Shown: piece by piece, positions 35,004 through 42,846 of the stretch
How positions within the stretch are numbered: position 1 is the first letter of the stretch
How the letters are laid out: each line of letters starts with the position of its first letter
Origin: Clostridium_AD sp964467165
GTDB lineage: Bacteria > Bacillota > Clostridia > Clostridiales > Clostridiaceae
NCBI GenBank assembly: GCA_964467165.1
Contig: CAYXOL010000001.1
Coordinates: 186,001-250,000, forward strand
Length of the DNA: 64,000 nucleotides
Direction: 5' to 3'
The notes under the pieces: generated by a model
What the model was told of the DNA's origin: nothing
The model's database searches: none
Seen by the model: only the letters and a program-made list of their open reading frames with translations
Program-made: the position numbers and the translations under genes

Positions 35004-35040
35004 GTAGATACTATTAGAGCATATTTCTAATATATACAAG
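34975..35040 (-). promoter_or_regulatory. purine riboswitch aptamer, guanine class
   Basis: 66-base aptamer on the minus strand. P1 is CTTGTA/TACAAG, P2 TTAGA/TCTAA with loop AATATGC, J2/3 GTATCTACC, P3 CAGGT/ACCTG with a loop containing GTAAAT, J3/1 ACTAC. The bases matching the ligand contacts U22, U47, U51 and C74 of the B. subtilis xpt aptamer are all present; C at the last position (34981) specifies guanine/hypoxanthine rather than adenine. It is followed by a terminator that uses its P3 strand, and then guaD. Confidence 0.85.
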
Positions 35041-35084
35041 ATAATATTTAATTGTTATCTTTATTTTACAACTTTAAACATAAA

Positions 35085-35912
35085 TTAGATACCATTTTCA
35101 CTTAAAAAATCTTTTAATAGATTAATACATACAGTTTTCCTATATTCTTTTGAAACTCTCCCAGCGCTTGGGTTTATTGTACTTTCATATAAATTTAGGT
35201 AATCGTCCTTTAATACTTTAGCTTCACTAATAGTTTTTCCTATAAGCATCTCATCAATTTCAGAATGTCTAACTATAGTAGGTTCGATTGCTCCAAATGC
35301 AGTTGCTAGGTGAGTAATCACTCCGTTTTCCCCGTGAAAAAGTCCTGCAAATCCCACTCTAGTAATTGCTAGTGCCTTTCTAGCGCCTATCTTTTTATAA
35401 TAGTAATTTTCAAGATATTTTTTAGGGATTAAAAATTCAACTATGAGTTCTCCTTCTCTTAGGTCAAGCTGTTTTCTTTGCTTATAAAAATCCTTAATAT
35501 AAATTGTTCTCTCAGCATCAGCGCTTTTTAGTCTGATTTTCGAGTCCGTAACAAATAATATCAAAGCTGAATCAGCCTTTGCAGATCCATTTCCTATATT
35601 TCCACCTATAGTTCCGAAATTTCTTACAGCAGGACCCGCAAGCTGTGACATTGCATCCTTTAAAATTTGTGGGGAAACATCGGATTCCTCTATTTCAGTG
35701 AAAGTACACTGTGCCCCAATTCTGATATAGTCAGAATCTGATTTTATTTTCTTAAGCTCAGCTATCTTGTTCAAAAATAGATAGCATTCACCTTCGCCTG
35801 CTTCAAGCATAAGGTCAGTTCCTCCACTGTAAGGCTTAACCTTTTCATCCCTCATTATAGAAAGTGCCTCATCTAGTGATTCTGGCATGTATCCATTATT
35901 TAATTTTACCAT
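35085..35912 (-). CDS. xanthine dehydrogenase, FAD-binding subunit
   Basis: 275 residues of the CoxM/XdhB type. FAD contacts YSGGTDLM near residue 28 and TIGGNIGNGSAKAD near 100. It passes electrons from the Fe-S subunit to NAD. Start ATG with AAGGTGAAGG; overlaps the end of the 2Fe-2S subunit by 7 bases. Confidence 0.93.
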   Translation of the reverse strand: MVKLNNGYMPESLDEALSIMRDEKVKPYSGGTDLMLEAGEGECYLFLNKIAELKKIKSDSDYIRIGAQCTFTEIEESDVSPQILKDAMSQLAGPAVRNFGTIGGNIGNGSAKADSALILFVTDSKIRLKSADAERTIYIKDFYKQRKQLDLREGELIVEFLIPKKYLENYYYKKIGARKALAITRVGFAGLFHGENGVITHLATAFGAIEPTIVRHSEIDEMLIGKTISEAKVLKDDYLNLYESTINPSAGRVSKEYRKTVCINLLKDFLSENGI

Positions 35913-36379
35913 AATCCTTCACCTTCTTTCGCTGCCATTCCTATAGCTTTAACTATAGAATTATATCCTGTGCAACGGCATAAATTTCCGGATATTCCAC
36001 GTCTTATTTCTTCTTCCGTTGGATGCGGAGTAACTGCAAGTATACACTCTGTGGCAAGTACCATCCCTGGTATACAAAATCCACATTGCACTGCTGAAAC
36101 ATCGCCGTAAGCTTTATCAATAACCTTAAACCTTTCAGTCTTACTAAATCCCTCTATGGTGGTAACATCGCTTCCATGAATACTTCCCATTGCTATCATA
36201 CATGAATTAGCAAGTCTTCCATCAATGATAACAGAGCATGCTCCACATTCACCCTCCTTGCAACCACACTTTACTCCAGTAAGTTTATATGTTTCTCTTA
36301 GTATATCTAATAGCCTGCCTTTTGCGCTACCCTCATATTGAACGTTTTCTCCATTAAGTTTAAACTCAATATATTTCAT
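35906..36379 (-). CDS. xanthine dehydrogenase, 2Fe-2S subunit
   Basis: About 157 residues. Plant-type 2Fe-2S site CGCKEGECGACSV with a fourth Cys in NSC, then the second site CGFCIPGM and CRCTGY. ATG 36379 is preferred over GTG 36385, which lies too near the GGAAGG site. Electron relay between the molybdenum and FAD subunits. Confidence 0.93.
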   Translation of the reverse strand: MKYIEFKLNGENVQYEGSAKGRLLDILRETYKLTGVKCGCKEGECGACSVIIDGRLANSCMIAMGSIHGSDVTTIEGFSKTERFKVIDKAYGDVSAVQCGFCIPGMVLATECILAVTPHPTEEEIRRGISGNLCRCTGYNSIVKAIGMAAKEGEGLW

Positions 36380-36433
36380 GAGCACACCTTCCTCTCTATT
36401 TTAATATAATTTTTCACATGTAATTACTTATAT

Positions 36434-38551
36434 CTAGTCCTCTTTTGAGGATATTGCTCTTAGTGTATCTTCTACTGTAAATGGAATATGATTAACCTTC
36501 TTACCTAAAATCTGTTCCACAGCCTCTATATATGCTGCAGCAGTTCCTACATTTGGAAGTTCTCCTGCACACTTAGCTCCATAAGGCCCATAAGGATATT
36601 CGTTAACATGCATCTTGACCTTAATAACTGGGACATCCATAGCAGTTGGTATGATATAATCGCTAAGGCTATTATTTCTAATACGGCCTTTGCTATCATG
36701 ATCCATAAATTCCATTGATGAATAACCAATGCCCTGAAGCATTCCACCCTCCATTTGCCCTACTACTATATTCATATCAATAGGAGTTCCTACATCAAAG
36801 GATCCATATGCCCCTATAACATTGTGCTGTCCTGTTAACATATCAATTTCAAGCTCTACCGCCTGAACTGACCAAGCATAGGTTGGATAGGCATCTCCAC
36901 GAAACTCAGCAAGTGAAAATGGTATAATGTACTCTGGTTGCTTGTAGCGCTCCTCAATGATTTGCTCCTCTCCATCCTTCCATTCATCCTTAAGACGAAC
37001 TGTGGCACGGCGAATAAGCTCTCCAACTATCATAAGTGATCTTGATGCAACAGTTGGGCCAGAGTCCGGAACTTTATCAGTATCTGGGTCACGTACTATT
37101 ATTTGCTGATATGGAATTCCTAGCTCTTTACCTGCTATTTTTGAGAAAGTTGTGTGTAGCCCTTGTCCCATATCGGTATTTGAAGTAAGTATTTCCACCC
37201 TGCCGTCTTTATATTTTTTAACTTTTAGCACTGCTTTTATTAAGTCTCTTTCTCCTGAACCTGTAAATCCTGCTCCATGGAATGCAAGTTGCATACCTAT
37301 TCCACGTCTAAATCTTCCTGGTTGTGGCTTGTCATAAAGCTCTTTTTTCTTCTTGTAATCACAAAGAGTATCCACTTCTTTAATCATCGCATTTAGCGGA
37401 ACGTGGAAATGATATTTTCCATTTGTTGAGGTATTATCTCCTTGTTTTGCAATATGTTCTTGTTTAAATTCTAAGCTATTTCTTCCTTCACCTTTTGCTA
37501 CATGACTCATAAAAAGATCCATATCGAAGAATACCTGTGGCGCTCCAAATCCTCTGTAGGCTCCTTTAGGAACTGTGTTTGTTTTGTTAGCCTTACCATG
37601 AACCCTTATATTTTCTATATTGTAAACTCCAGTAGCACATATTGTTCCACGTTGAAGCACTACTGCTGAAAGCGTGGAATATGCACCTGCATCATATATT
37701 ATATCGATATCAACGGCTGTAATTTTCCCATCTTTAACAGCTGCCCTATACCTTGCAGTTGATGGATGTCTCTTACTAGTTGATGTAATATCTTCTCTTC
37801 TATCAAATATAACTCTTACAGGTTTTTTAGCTTTCATACTTGCTACTGCCACTTGACATGCAAGTATTGATGGGTAATCTTCCTTACCACCAAAAGCTCC
37901 ACCTGTAATATCTCCCTTAATCTGAACCTTGTCCCTTTCAAGTCCCGTTGCAAGTTTCACTGCCCCATGAACATAAAATGGGCATTGCATAGATCCCCTA
38001 ACAGTGATTTTACCATCATGATAATCGGCAATCATTCCATTAGTTTCTAGATACAATTGTTCACCATAACCAGTATTTAAAATTTCATCATACACTTTAT
38101 CGGCATTTTTAAAGCACCCATCCACATCACCTTTTCCATGATTGTACTCAAAAAAAGCAACCTCTGATTTAGTCATATCTAGTATAGCGGGAAGCTGCTC
38201 ATAATCCACTACTATTTTTGTTACAATTTCCTCTGTAATTTTTTCATCCGGTCCCACCACCATGAGAATTGGATCTCCAATGTATTCCACAGTATCTATA
38301 GCAAATACCGGCATGTCCTCCAGTACTATATGAACCTTATTTTCACCAAGAACATCGTCCTTGTTAACTATCAGGTATCCATCTGGTAATTCTGGCAGGG
38401 TAATTCTTTTTATTTTGGCATGAGCTACAGTTGATCTCAAAAACTTACCGTGAAGAATGCCATCAGTAGAAGCATCTGCTACATACTCAGCCACACCCAA
38501 TATTTTTTTTAAATGATCTTTTTTACGAACTGAATTTCCTATATTTTTCAT
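36434..38551 (-). CDS. xanthine dehydrogenase, molybdenum-binding subunit
   Basis: 705 residues. Molybdopterin contacts GGAFGGKEDYPS and AYRGFGAPQ, TDMGQGLHT, and the catalytic Glu in KCAGELPNVG. Hydroxylates xanthine or a related purine or N-heterocycle. Gene order large subunit, 2Fe-2S, FAD, guaD on one strand supports purine catabolism: guanine to xanthine to urate. No selenocysteine or TGA recoding was seen. Start ATG with AGGAGG. Confidence 0.92.
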   Translation of the reverse strand: MKNIGNSVRKKDHLKKILGVAEYVADASTDGILHGKFLRSTVAHAKIKRITLPELPDGYLIVNKDDVLGENKVHIVLEDMPVFAIDTVEYIGDPILMVVGPDEKITEEIVTKIVVDYEQLPAILDMTKSEVAFFEYNHGKGDVDGCFKNADKVYDEILNTGYGEQLYLETNGMIADYHDGKITVRGSMQCPFYVHGAVKLATGLERDKVQIKGDITGGAFGGKEDYPSILACQVAVASMKAKKPVRVIFDRREDITSTSKRHPSTARYRAAVKDGKITAVDIDIIYDAGAYSTLSAVVLQRGTICATGVYNIENIRVHGKANKTNTVPKGAYRGFGAPQVFFDMDLFMSHVAKGEGRNSLEFKQEHIAKQGDNTSTNGKYHFHVPLNAMIKEVDTLCDYKKKKELYDKPQPGRFRRGIGMQLAFHGAGFTGSGERDLIKAVLKVKKYKDGRVEILTSNTDMGQGLHTTFSKIAGKELGIPYQQIIVRDPDTDKVPDSGPTVASRSLMIVGELIRRATVRLKDEWKDGEEQIIEERYKQPEYIIPFSLAEFRGDAYPTYAWSVQAVELEIDMLTGQHNVIGAYGSFDVGTPIDMNIVVGQMEGGMLQGIGYSSMEFMDHDSKGRIRNNSLSDYIIPTAMDVPVIKVKMHVNEYPYGPYGAKCAGELPNVGTAAAYIEAVEQILGKKVNHIPFTVEDTLRAISSKED

Positions 38552-38664
38552 AATACCCTCCTTATATTTGATAAGTTTTTAAGTGGATTTGTTTTACTTT
38601 ATTTCTCGAATCTCTTTTTTTACTATAAATTATAAAATAATCTTTCTTAATTTTCTGAATAATA

Positions 38665-38751
38665 AAATCATATAAGGTCCTTATTCTGTAATTTTTAGTC
38701 GGATTATATGATATCGTTATCATATATTACATGGTTCGATTATATGGTATC
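38665..38751. promoter_or_regulatory. operator-like half-site cluster upstream of xdh
   Basis: Four related half-sites: ATCATATAA (about 38667), TTATATGAT (38704), ATCATATAT (38719) and TTATATGGT (38740), including the palindrome ATGATATCGTTATCAT and a direct repeat ATTATATGRTATC (38703, 38739). The flanking ATCGTTAT recalls the ModE half-site ATCGNTATATA, and the neighbouring gene encodes a ModE-like domain. The remainder of 38552-38923 contains a hairpin CAAATACT/AGTATTTG at about 38765-38788 and TGCCAC-CCAC-GTGGCA at about 38794. Confidence 0.4.
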
Positions 38752-38923
38752 ATTTTCTAAGTTTCAAATACTTCTTGAAAAGTATTTGAATAGTGCCACC
38801 CACGTGGCAAGTGGCAAAAGTGACAACCTCTAGTGTATAGATGTTATCCCAAGCCACTTCCTCAAGCTGTTTCCTCTATAACAAAAAAATACAATGTACA
38901 AAATTTACATTGTATACATTGTA

Positions 38924-39850
38924 TTATATATCCTCGAATGTTTTGTCTTCAAAATACTTTTTAAATTGCTCCCAAGTATACTTGGTTACCGCACTATAAA
39001 ACTTATCATAGTTCTCCATAAACTCGCGCCCCTCATGGCTAAGTCTTGTTCTCCCTTCTCTTGCGCCTCCTCGTCTTCGTAGTACTATTTCATACCCAAG
39101 ATTTTTTTCAAGTTCATTAATCATATCCCAGGCTTTGCTTAAGGATAGTGACATTCTTTTACAAGCGCCATTAACAGAATTATTGTCGTCTATAAGCTCA
39201 AGAAGAAGCCTTAATCTTGAATCAAGAAAAACCTTCTCTTTCCTTATATTTATAGTTAAAGAAGGCTGAAACAAACTATCATTGTGAGACGGTAGCAGTG
39301 CCTTAATTTCATCCTCATCATTAATTGAGCATGTAACTCCTCTATCATTCACATTGAGCCAAGTTATAGAAGCAGCTAAGGAATCAATGGCTCCCCTAAG
39401 TCCATTCCCACCTGCATAAGAAAGAATATCAGGAATATATAAACTATCAATAAGCGCGGGATGTCCACCATGCATATTATATGATGGAATAACGATTTCA
39501 TCCTTTATTTCAATCATTTTTAGCACTGTATTATAATTAAACATAGGCACATTTACAGGTGTTAATATAACTCTACTACACTTACCTAGAAGATATTTAA
39601 GACCAATCTTGTAGGAATCAATAAGTGGTGGGTTCTCATAATCCTTATTTATAATAAAAATAGCATCTTCCCTTGCAAGCGCTGACTTTATTTCTGGATC
39701 TTCAAAGCCTGTAATTACCACAATAGGCCATATACCAGCTTTTTTATATGTAAGTACTATTCTTTGAATTAAAGAAATTGAACCAACCTTTTTCATTGGA
39801 TAAGCCACAAATCTGTTGGCAGCCGCAATTATTCCTCCAACCTGTCTCAC
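38924..39850 (-). CDS. MocA-like nucleotidyltransferase fused to ModE-like DNA-binding domain
   Basis: 308 residues, starting at GTG behind GAGGTG. Residues 1-195 fold like MobA/MocA (IIAAANRF at the start, ILTPVNVPMF at the metal site). Residues 215-295 match the LysR-like winged helix of ModE (VNGACKRMSLSLSKAWDMINELEKNLGYEI, RRGGAREGRTRLSHEG). The NTP-binding loop AAG-x-S-x-R-M-G is not conserved and the usual Asp of the (G/V)D-x-P site is Asn, so catalysis is doubtful. It may be a cofactor- or nucleotide-sensing regulator of the molybdoenzyme next door. Downstream of the EFR1 gene by 25 bases, upstream of xdh by 370. Confidence 0.82.
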   Translation of the reverse strand: MRQVGGIIAAANRFVAYPMKKVGSISLIQRIVLTYKKAGIWPIVVITGFEDPEIKSALAREDAIFIINKDYENPPLIDSYKIGLKYLLGKCSRVILTPVNVPMFNYNTVLKMIEIKDEIVIPSYNMHGGHPALIDSLYIPDILSYAGGNGLRGAIDSLAASITWLNVNDRGVTCSINDEDEIKALLPSHNDSLFQPSLTINIRKEKVFLDSRLRLLLELIDDNNSVNGACKRMSLSLSKAWDMINELEKNLGYEIVLRRRGGAREGRTRLSHEGREFMENYDKFYSAVTKYTWEQFKKYFEDKTFEDI

Positions 39851-39875
39851 AGTATCACCTCACTTAAAAGTACTT

Positions 39876-40661
39876 TCACCTAATGAAAATCTCCATTTCT
39901 TTTCTTTCTTTTGCTATTATCTCTAAGCTTTTCATAAAACTTTTAATGGATTCATCTCTTATGTCTCTTGCATTTGTAGTGCATATATTTATACAAGCTC
40001 CACAAAAAATGCATTTGGTAGCATCAGTTTTTCTAAAATCTTTTTTATCTATAGCATTAACAGGACATTTTTCCTCACATAATCCACATTGTATACATTC
40101 ACAGTCCCCTACAGGTGCTATATGCGATTTTAAAGGTTTATAAGGGTAGCTACCTTTTACACAAATATCTTCTACTTCTTCTATTTGTACAATACTATTT
40201 ATTTTTTCTCTTATCTTATTTGCATATTCTAATATCTTTACATTATCTTCTGTGTCAGGCCTATTAGTAGCAACATTACTATTTTGACAATGTTGCCCAA
40301 TGATTGCAGCTCCAGAAATAACCTTCATATTTGATTTCTTTAATTCCTGCGTTAATTCTAATAAGGCATCCCCATAATCTCTATTTCCATAGCTTACAAT
40401 CCCAATAGTCATGGTATTATTTCCTTCAATATTTTTAAATATCTCATTGCTAACCACTGGCAATCTATCAGCATACACTGGAAATCCTATTACAACTAAT
40501 TCATCCCTGCTAAATTTCCTCTTTATATTTCTTGATTCTACTGAGGTTAAATCAATTTCCTCCACAACATAGCTTCCCATACCTTCTGCTATCTTATTTA
40601 CTATTTTTTTAGTAGTACCATTAGGCGAAAAATAAATTGCTGTCACTTTTTTTATATCCAT
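39876..40661 (-). CDS. EFR1-type ferredoxin (flavodoxin domain + two 4Fe-4S clusters)
   Basis: About 261 residues from ATG 40661 (GGAGATG upstream). N-terminal flavodoxin fold with the FMN phosphate loop YFSPNGTTKKI; C-terminal ferredoxin with CIQCGLCEEKCP and CIFCGACINICT. A cytosolic electron carrier that pairs an FMN with two clusters; probably serves a neighbouring redox enzyme, with xanthine dehydrogenase or the Mo-related regulator as possible partners by position. Confidence 0.88.
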   Translation of the reverse strand: MDIKKVTAIYFSPNGTTKKIVNKIAEGMGSYVVEEIDLTSVESRNIKRKFSRDELVVIGFPVYADRLPVVSNEIFKNIEGNNTMTIGIVSYGNRDYGDALLELTQELKKSNMKVISGAAIIGQHCQNSNVATNRPDTEDNVKILEYANKIREKINSIVQIEEVEDICVKGSYPYKPLKSHIAPVGDCECIQCGLCEEKCPVNAIDKKDFRKTDATKCIFCGACINICTTNARDIRDESIKSFMKSLEIIAKERKEMEIFIR

Positions 40662-40852
40662 TTTTACATCTCCTTTAAGCATTTAAGAATCCTTAATTTA
40701 CAATATACAAAAGTTATATACTTAAATAAAACTTAACATAATAATTAGGGAAAATCAACCTGTAGTATATTATCAAATCCGGCATAAATGGATTAAATAT
40801 CTAACTTAGTGGTATAATATTAATAAATATGCTAAAAATAAGGTGGGATAAA

Positions 40853-41194
40853 ATGAAGGATGACATTAAAAATATTGATGTTATAGAAAAGAACTTAAAA
40901 TATTTTACTGAAAATCATGGTGAAATTTATGATGCCTATTCAAATTTCGGTAAGTTAGTTCATGAAAAAGGTGGTCCATTAGATGAGAAAACCCGTTGGC
41001 TTATTAAAATAGCCCTGTCCACGGATAACCAATATGAATTGGCCCTAAGAACCCATATTTTAAAAGCCTTAAAAAGTGGATGCACAAAAGAAGAAATTGA
41101 GCATGCAATGCTCCTAGTAGCGCCAACCTCAGGCTTTCCTAAAATGATGAAGGGAATTCTAATATTAAGAGATATTATTGAGCAAACAGAATAA
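40853..41194 (+). CDS. carboxymuconolactone decarboxylase-family protein
   Basis: 113 residues, an all-helical AhpD-like fold: DEKTRWLIKIALSTDNQYEL, ALRTHILKALKSGCTKEEIEHAMLLV. The AhpD C-x-x-C redox pair is absent (the place reads DNQY), so it is not a peroxidase adaptor; the conserved Glu and His of the CMD core remain. ATG 40853 is chosen because GGTGGG lies five bases upstream. Function unknown. Confidence 0.82.
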   Translation: MKDDIKNIDVIEKNLKYFTENHGEIYDAYSNFGKLVHEKGGPLDEKTRWLIKIALSTDNQYELALRTHILKALKSGCTKEEIEHAMLLVAPTSGFPKMMKGILILRDIIEQTE

Positions 41195-41272
41195 AGATTG
41201 TTCCTGAAACTAAAGCTCAATAAATGTTTCATAAAGATTTTCTAGGTCTGATGGATTGGGAAAATAACTATA

Positions 41273-41315
41273 AAAGGCCGCTCAACAATGCGCTACTACA
41301 CATCATTGGGCGGTT
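41273..41315. terminator. imperfect hairpin between convergent genes
   Basis: CCGCTCAACAATG and CATTGGGCGG can pair with a small bulge, between the CMD (plus) and VOC (minus) genes. Possible bidirectional terminator. Confidence 0.4.
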
Positions 41316-41392
41316 ATATTTGTTAATGATATACTTACTAGTATTGCATCCACGCTTAACTTGGAGCTAGCAGCCTTATTTAGAACTTTCTT

Positions 41393-41755
41393 TTACTTAG
41401 ATTCTACAAACTGTATTTTTAAGCCATTTGGATCTAATGTAAAGAAATACTTTGTATTGGGATTCGGTTGAAATGGACCACTATGAATCACATATCCCTT
41501 TTCCTTAACTAATGTCATCATCTCATCAACTGAATTAACGTTAAATCCTAATGAAATACTTTCACCCATGCTAACCTCTGTATCATTAATATTGTGTATT
41601 AATTCAACCTTTGTTTCTCCATCACCTAAAAACACTATTTCCATGCCTGGGCCAGCTTTAAACCTCCTATCAATAGTCAGACCAACTATTTCTTGATAAA
41701 ACCTTAAAGATTCCTCCATGCTTTTTACCATTAATGTACTCCAACAAAAGTTCAT
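41393..41755 (-). CDS. VOC (glyoxalase/bleomycin-resistance) superfamily protein
   Basis: 120 residues of two beta-alpha-beta-beta-beta units: MVKSMEESLRFYQEIVGL, FLGDGETKVELIH, FNVNSVDEMMTLVKEKG, YFFTLDPNGLKIQFVE. Glyoxalase I-like metal fold; enzymatic role not determinable. Start ATG with GAGGG. Confidence 0.85.
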   Translation of the reverse strand: MNFCWSTLMVKSMEESLRFYQEIVGLTIDRRFKAGPGMEIVFLGDGETKVELIHNINDTEVSMGESISLGFNVNSVDEMMTLVKEKGYVIHSGPFQPNPNTKYFFTLDPNGLKIQFVESK

Positions 41756-41879
41756 ACAAATACCCTCTTTCTTTTTTATTATGGCACATGATATAATAGT
41801 TAAAAAATACCTGCTGTCAAGAACTTAACAAAAATTCATTTCAAGTTTTTGTGATACAAAAGAACTTCCCCATATAATG

Positions 41880-42653
41880 CTATGATAAAGTGCTCTTCAA
41901 GGGATTCAATGAAGAACAGGGTATATCAACTAAACACTTGCCGCAAACATCGCAGAGTCCAAGGTCTAGATATAGCTTAGCGTTATATAGGCACATTTCA
42001 TAACATTTGTGTCTGTCAAAACCACCAACAGTTAAAGCATCATTTACACATCTGTCTACACATTTCTTACATTGCCCTGTGTGCTTGTACAAACAGTTCT
42101 CTCCGTCCTTTCGTTTAGTAGGCTGAATCTTTAAATCGGTTATAAAACTACCAATTCTTCCGCAGCACCCCTTATCAGTAATTAACATATTGTTTATCCC
42201 AAACGTGCCAAGTCCAGCTATAAATGCAACATGTCTATGAGACCAGTTACTGATTAATTTTTCACTATCAAAGTTATGTGTTGCAGGCGTAATTTCTGTT
42301 TTGCACCCTAACTTTTCTAATTCATCTTTCACAAATATGTTCAAATCTAAAATTAATTGATTAGTTTCTACATATGCCCTTGCCCAAATTTCGGAGCTTT
42401 CTTTTCCTTTTATATTACTTTCAATTATCCCCTTAGCAAAAGGTATAAAGTACGTAACTACAGTTTTACCTTCTGGTAACAAATCCTCTGGCAGTGCATG
42501 TAATGTGCCTACAACACTTTTAAGGTTATAGAACATACTATCCATGGCGTCAGCGTAAGCTACTAAGGGTTCCTCCCATTTAGTTTTAACCTTCCTAGTT
42601 TCTGAATAATGTTTTACAAAATCTTTTATCATTACCTGTATTTTATTGTTCAT
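41880..42653 (-). CDS. Fe-S protein related to epoxyqueuosine reductase
   Basis: 257 residues. The middle reads AGLGTFGINNMLITDKGCCGRIGSF, similar to the QueG core, and the C-terminus has two clusters, CKKCVDRC preceded by a distant Cys and CDVCGKC with CYEMC. It is shorter than QueG and lacks the HEAT-like tail, so it is best described as a QueG-like reductive Fe-S protein; clostridia often encode such stand-alone members of unknown substrate. Start ATG with GGGGAGGT. Confidence 0.75.
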   Translation of the reverse strand: MNNKIQVMIKDFVKHYSETRKVKTKWEEPLVAYADAMDSMFYNLKSVVGTLHALPEDLLPEGKTVVTYFIPFAKGIIESNIKGKESSEIWARAYVETNQLILDLNIFVKDELEKLGCKTEITPATHNFDSEKLISNWSHRHVAFIAGLGTFGINNMLITDKGCCGRIGSFITDLKIQPTKRKDGENCLYKHTGQCKKCVDRCVNDALTVGGFDRHKCYEMCLYNAKLYLDLGLCDVCGKCLVDIPCSSLNPLKSTLS

Positions 42654-42773
42654 TTTTACCTCCCCAAAACATATTAAATACTATATAATCCTTGATAGTT
42701 AATTACTGTAACTACTTTATGAAGATAAACTACTATTAATATATATATTCGTTAAGGAGTCTGAATAACCTTT

Positions 42774-42815
42774 TAAAAAATACCCTTATATTGCAATTGC
42801 CGTATAAGGATATTT
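42774..42815 (-). terminator. terminator of second chemoreceptor
   Basis: Minus strand ATATCCTTATA / TATAAGGGTAT stem followed by six Ts. Confidence 0.75.
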
Positions 42816-42846
42816 ATAAGGCTCTTTTTAATTTTAATGGAGTGAA

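Noticed and set aside
38552..38700. purine riboswitch in front of xanthine dehydrogenase
   Set aside because: No TCTACC or GTAAA loop context; the only aptamer in the locus is before guaD.
38794..38830. TGGCAC/TGGCAA motifs as a second sigma-54 promoter
   Set aside because: No TTGC at the right distance on either strand.
40853..41194. AhpD peroxidase adaptor
   Set aside because: The C-x-x-C redox motif required for AhpD function is absent.
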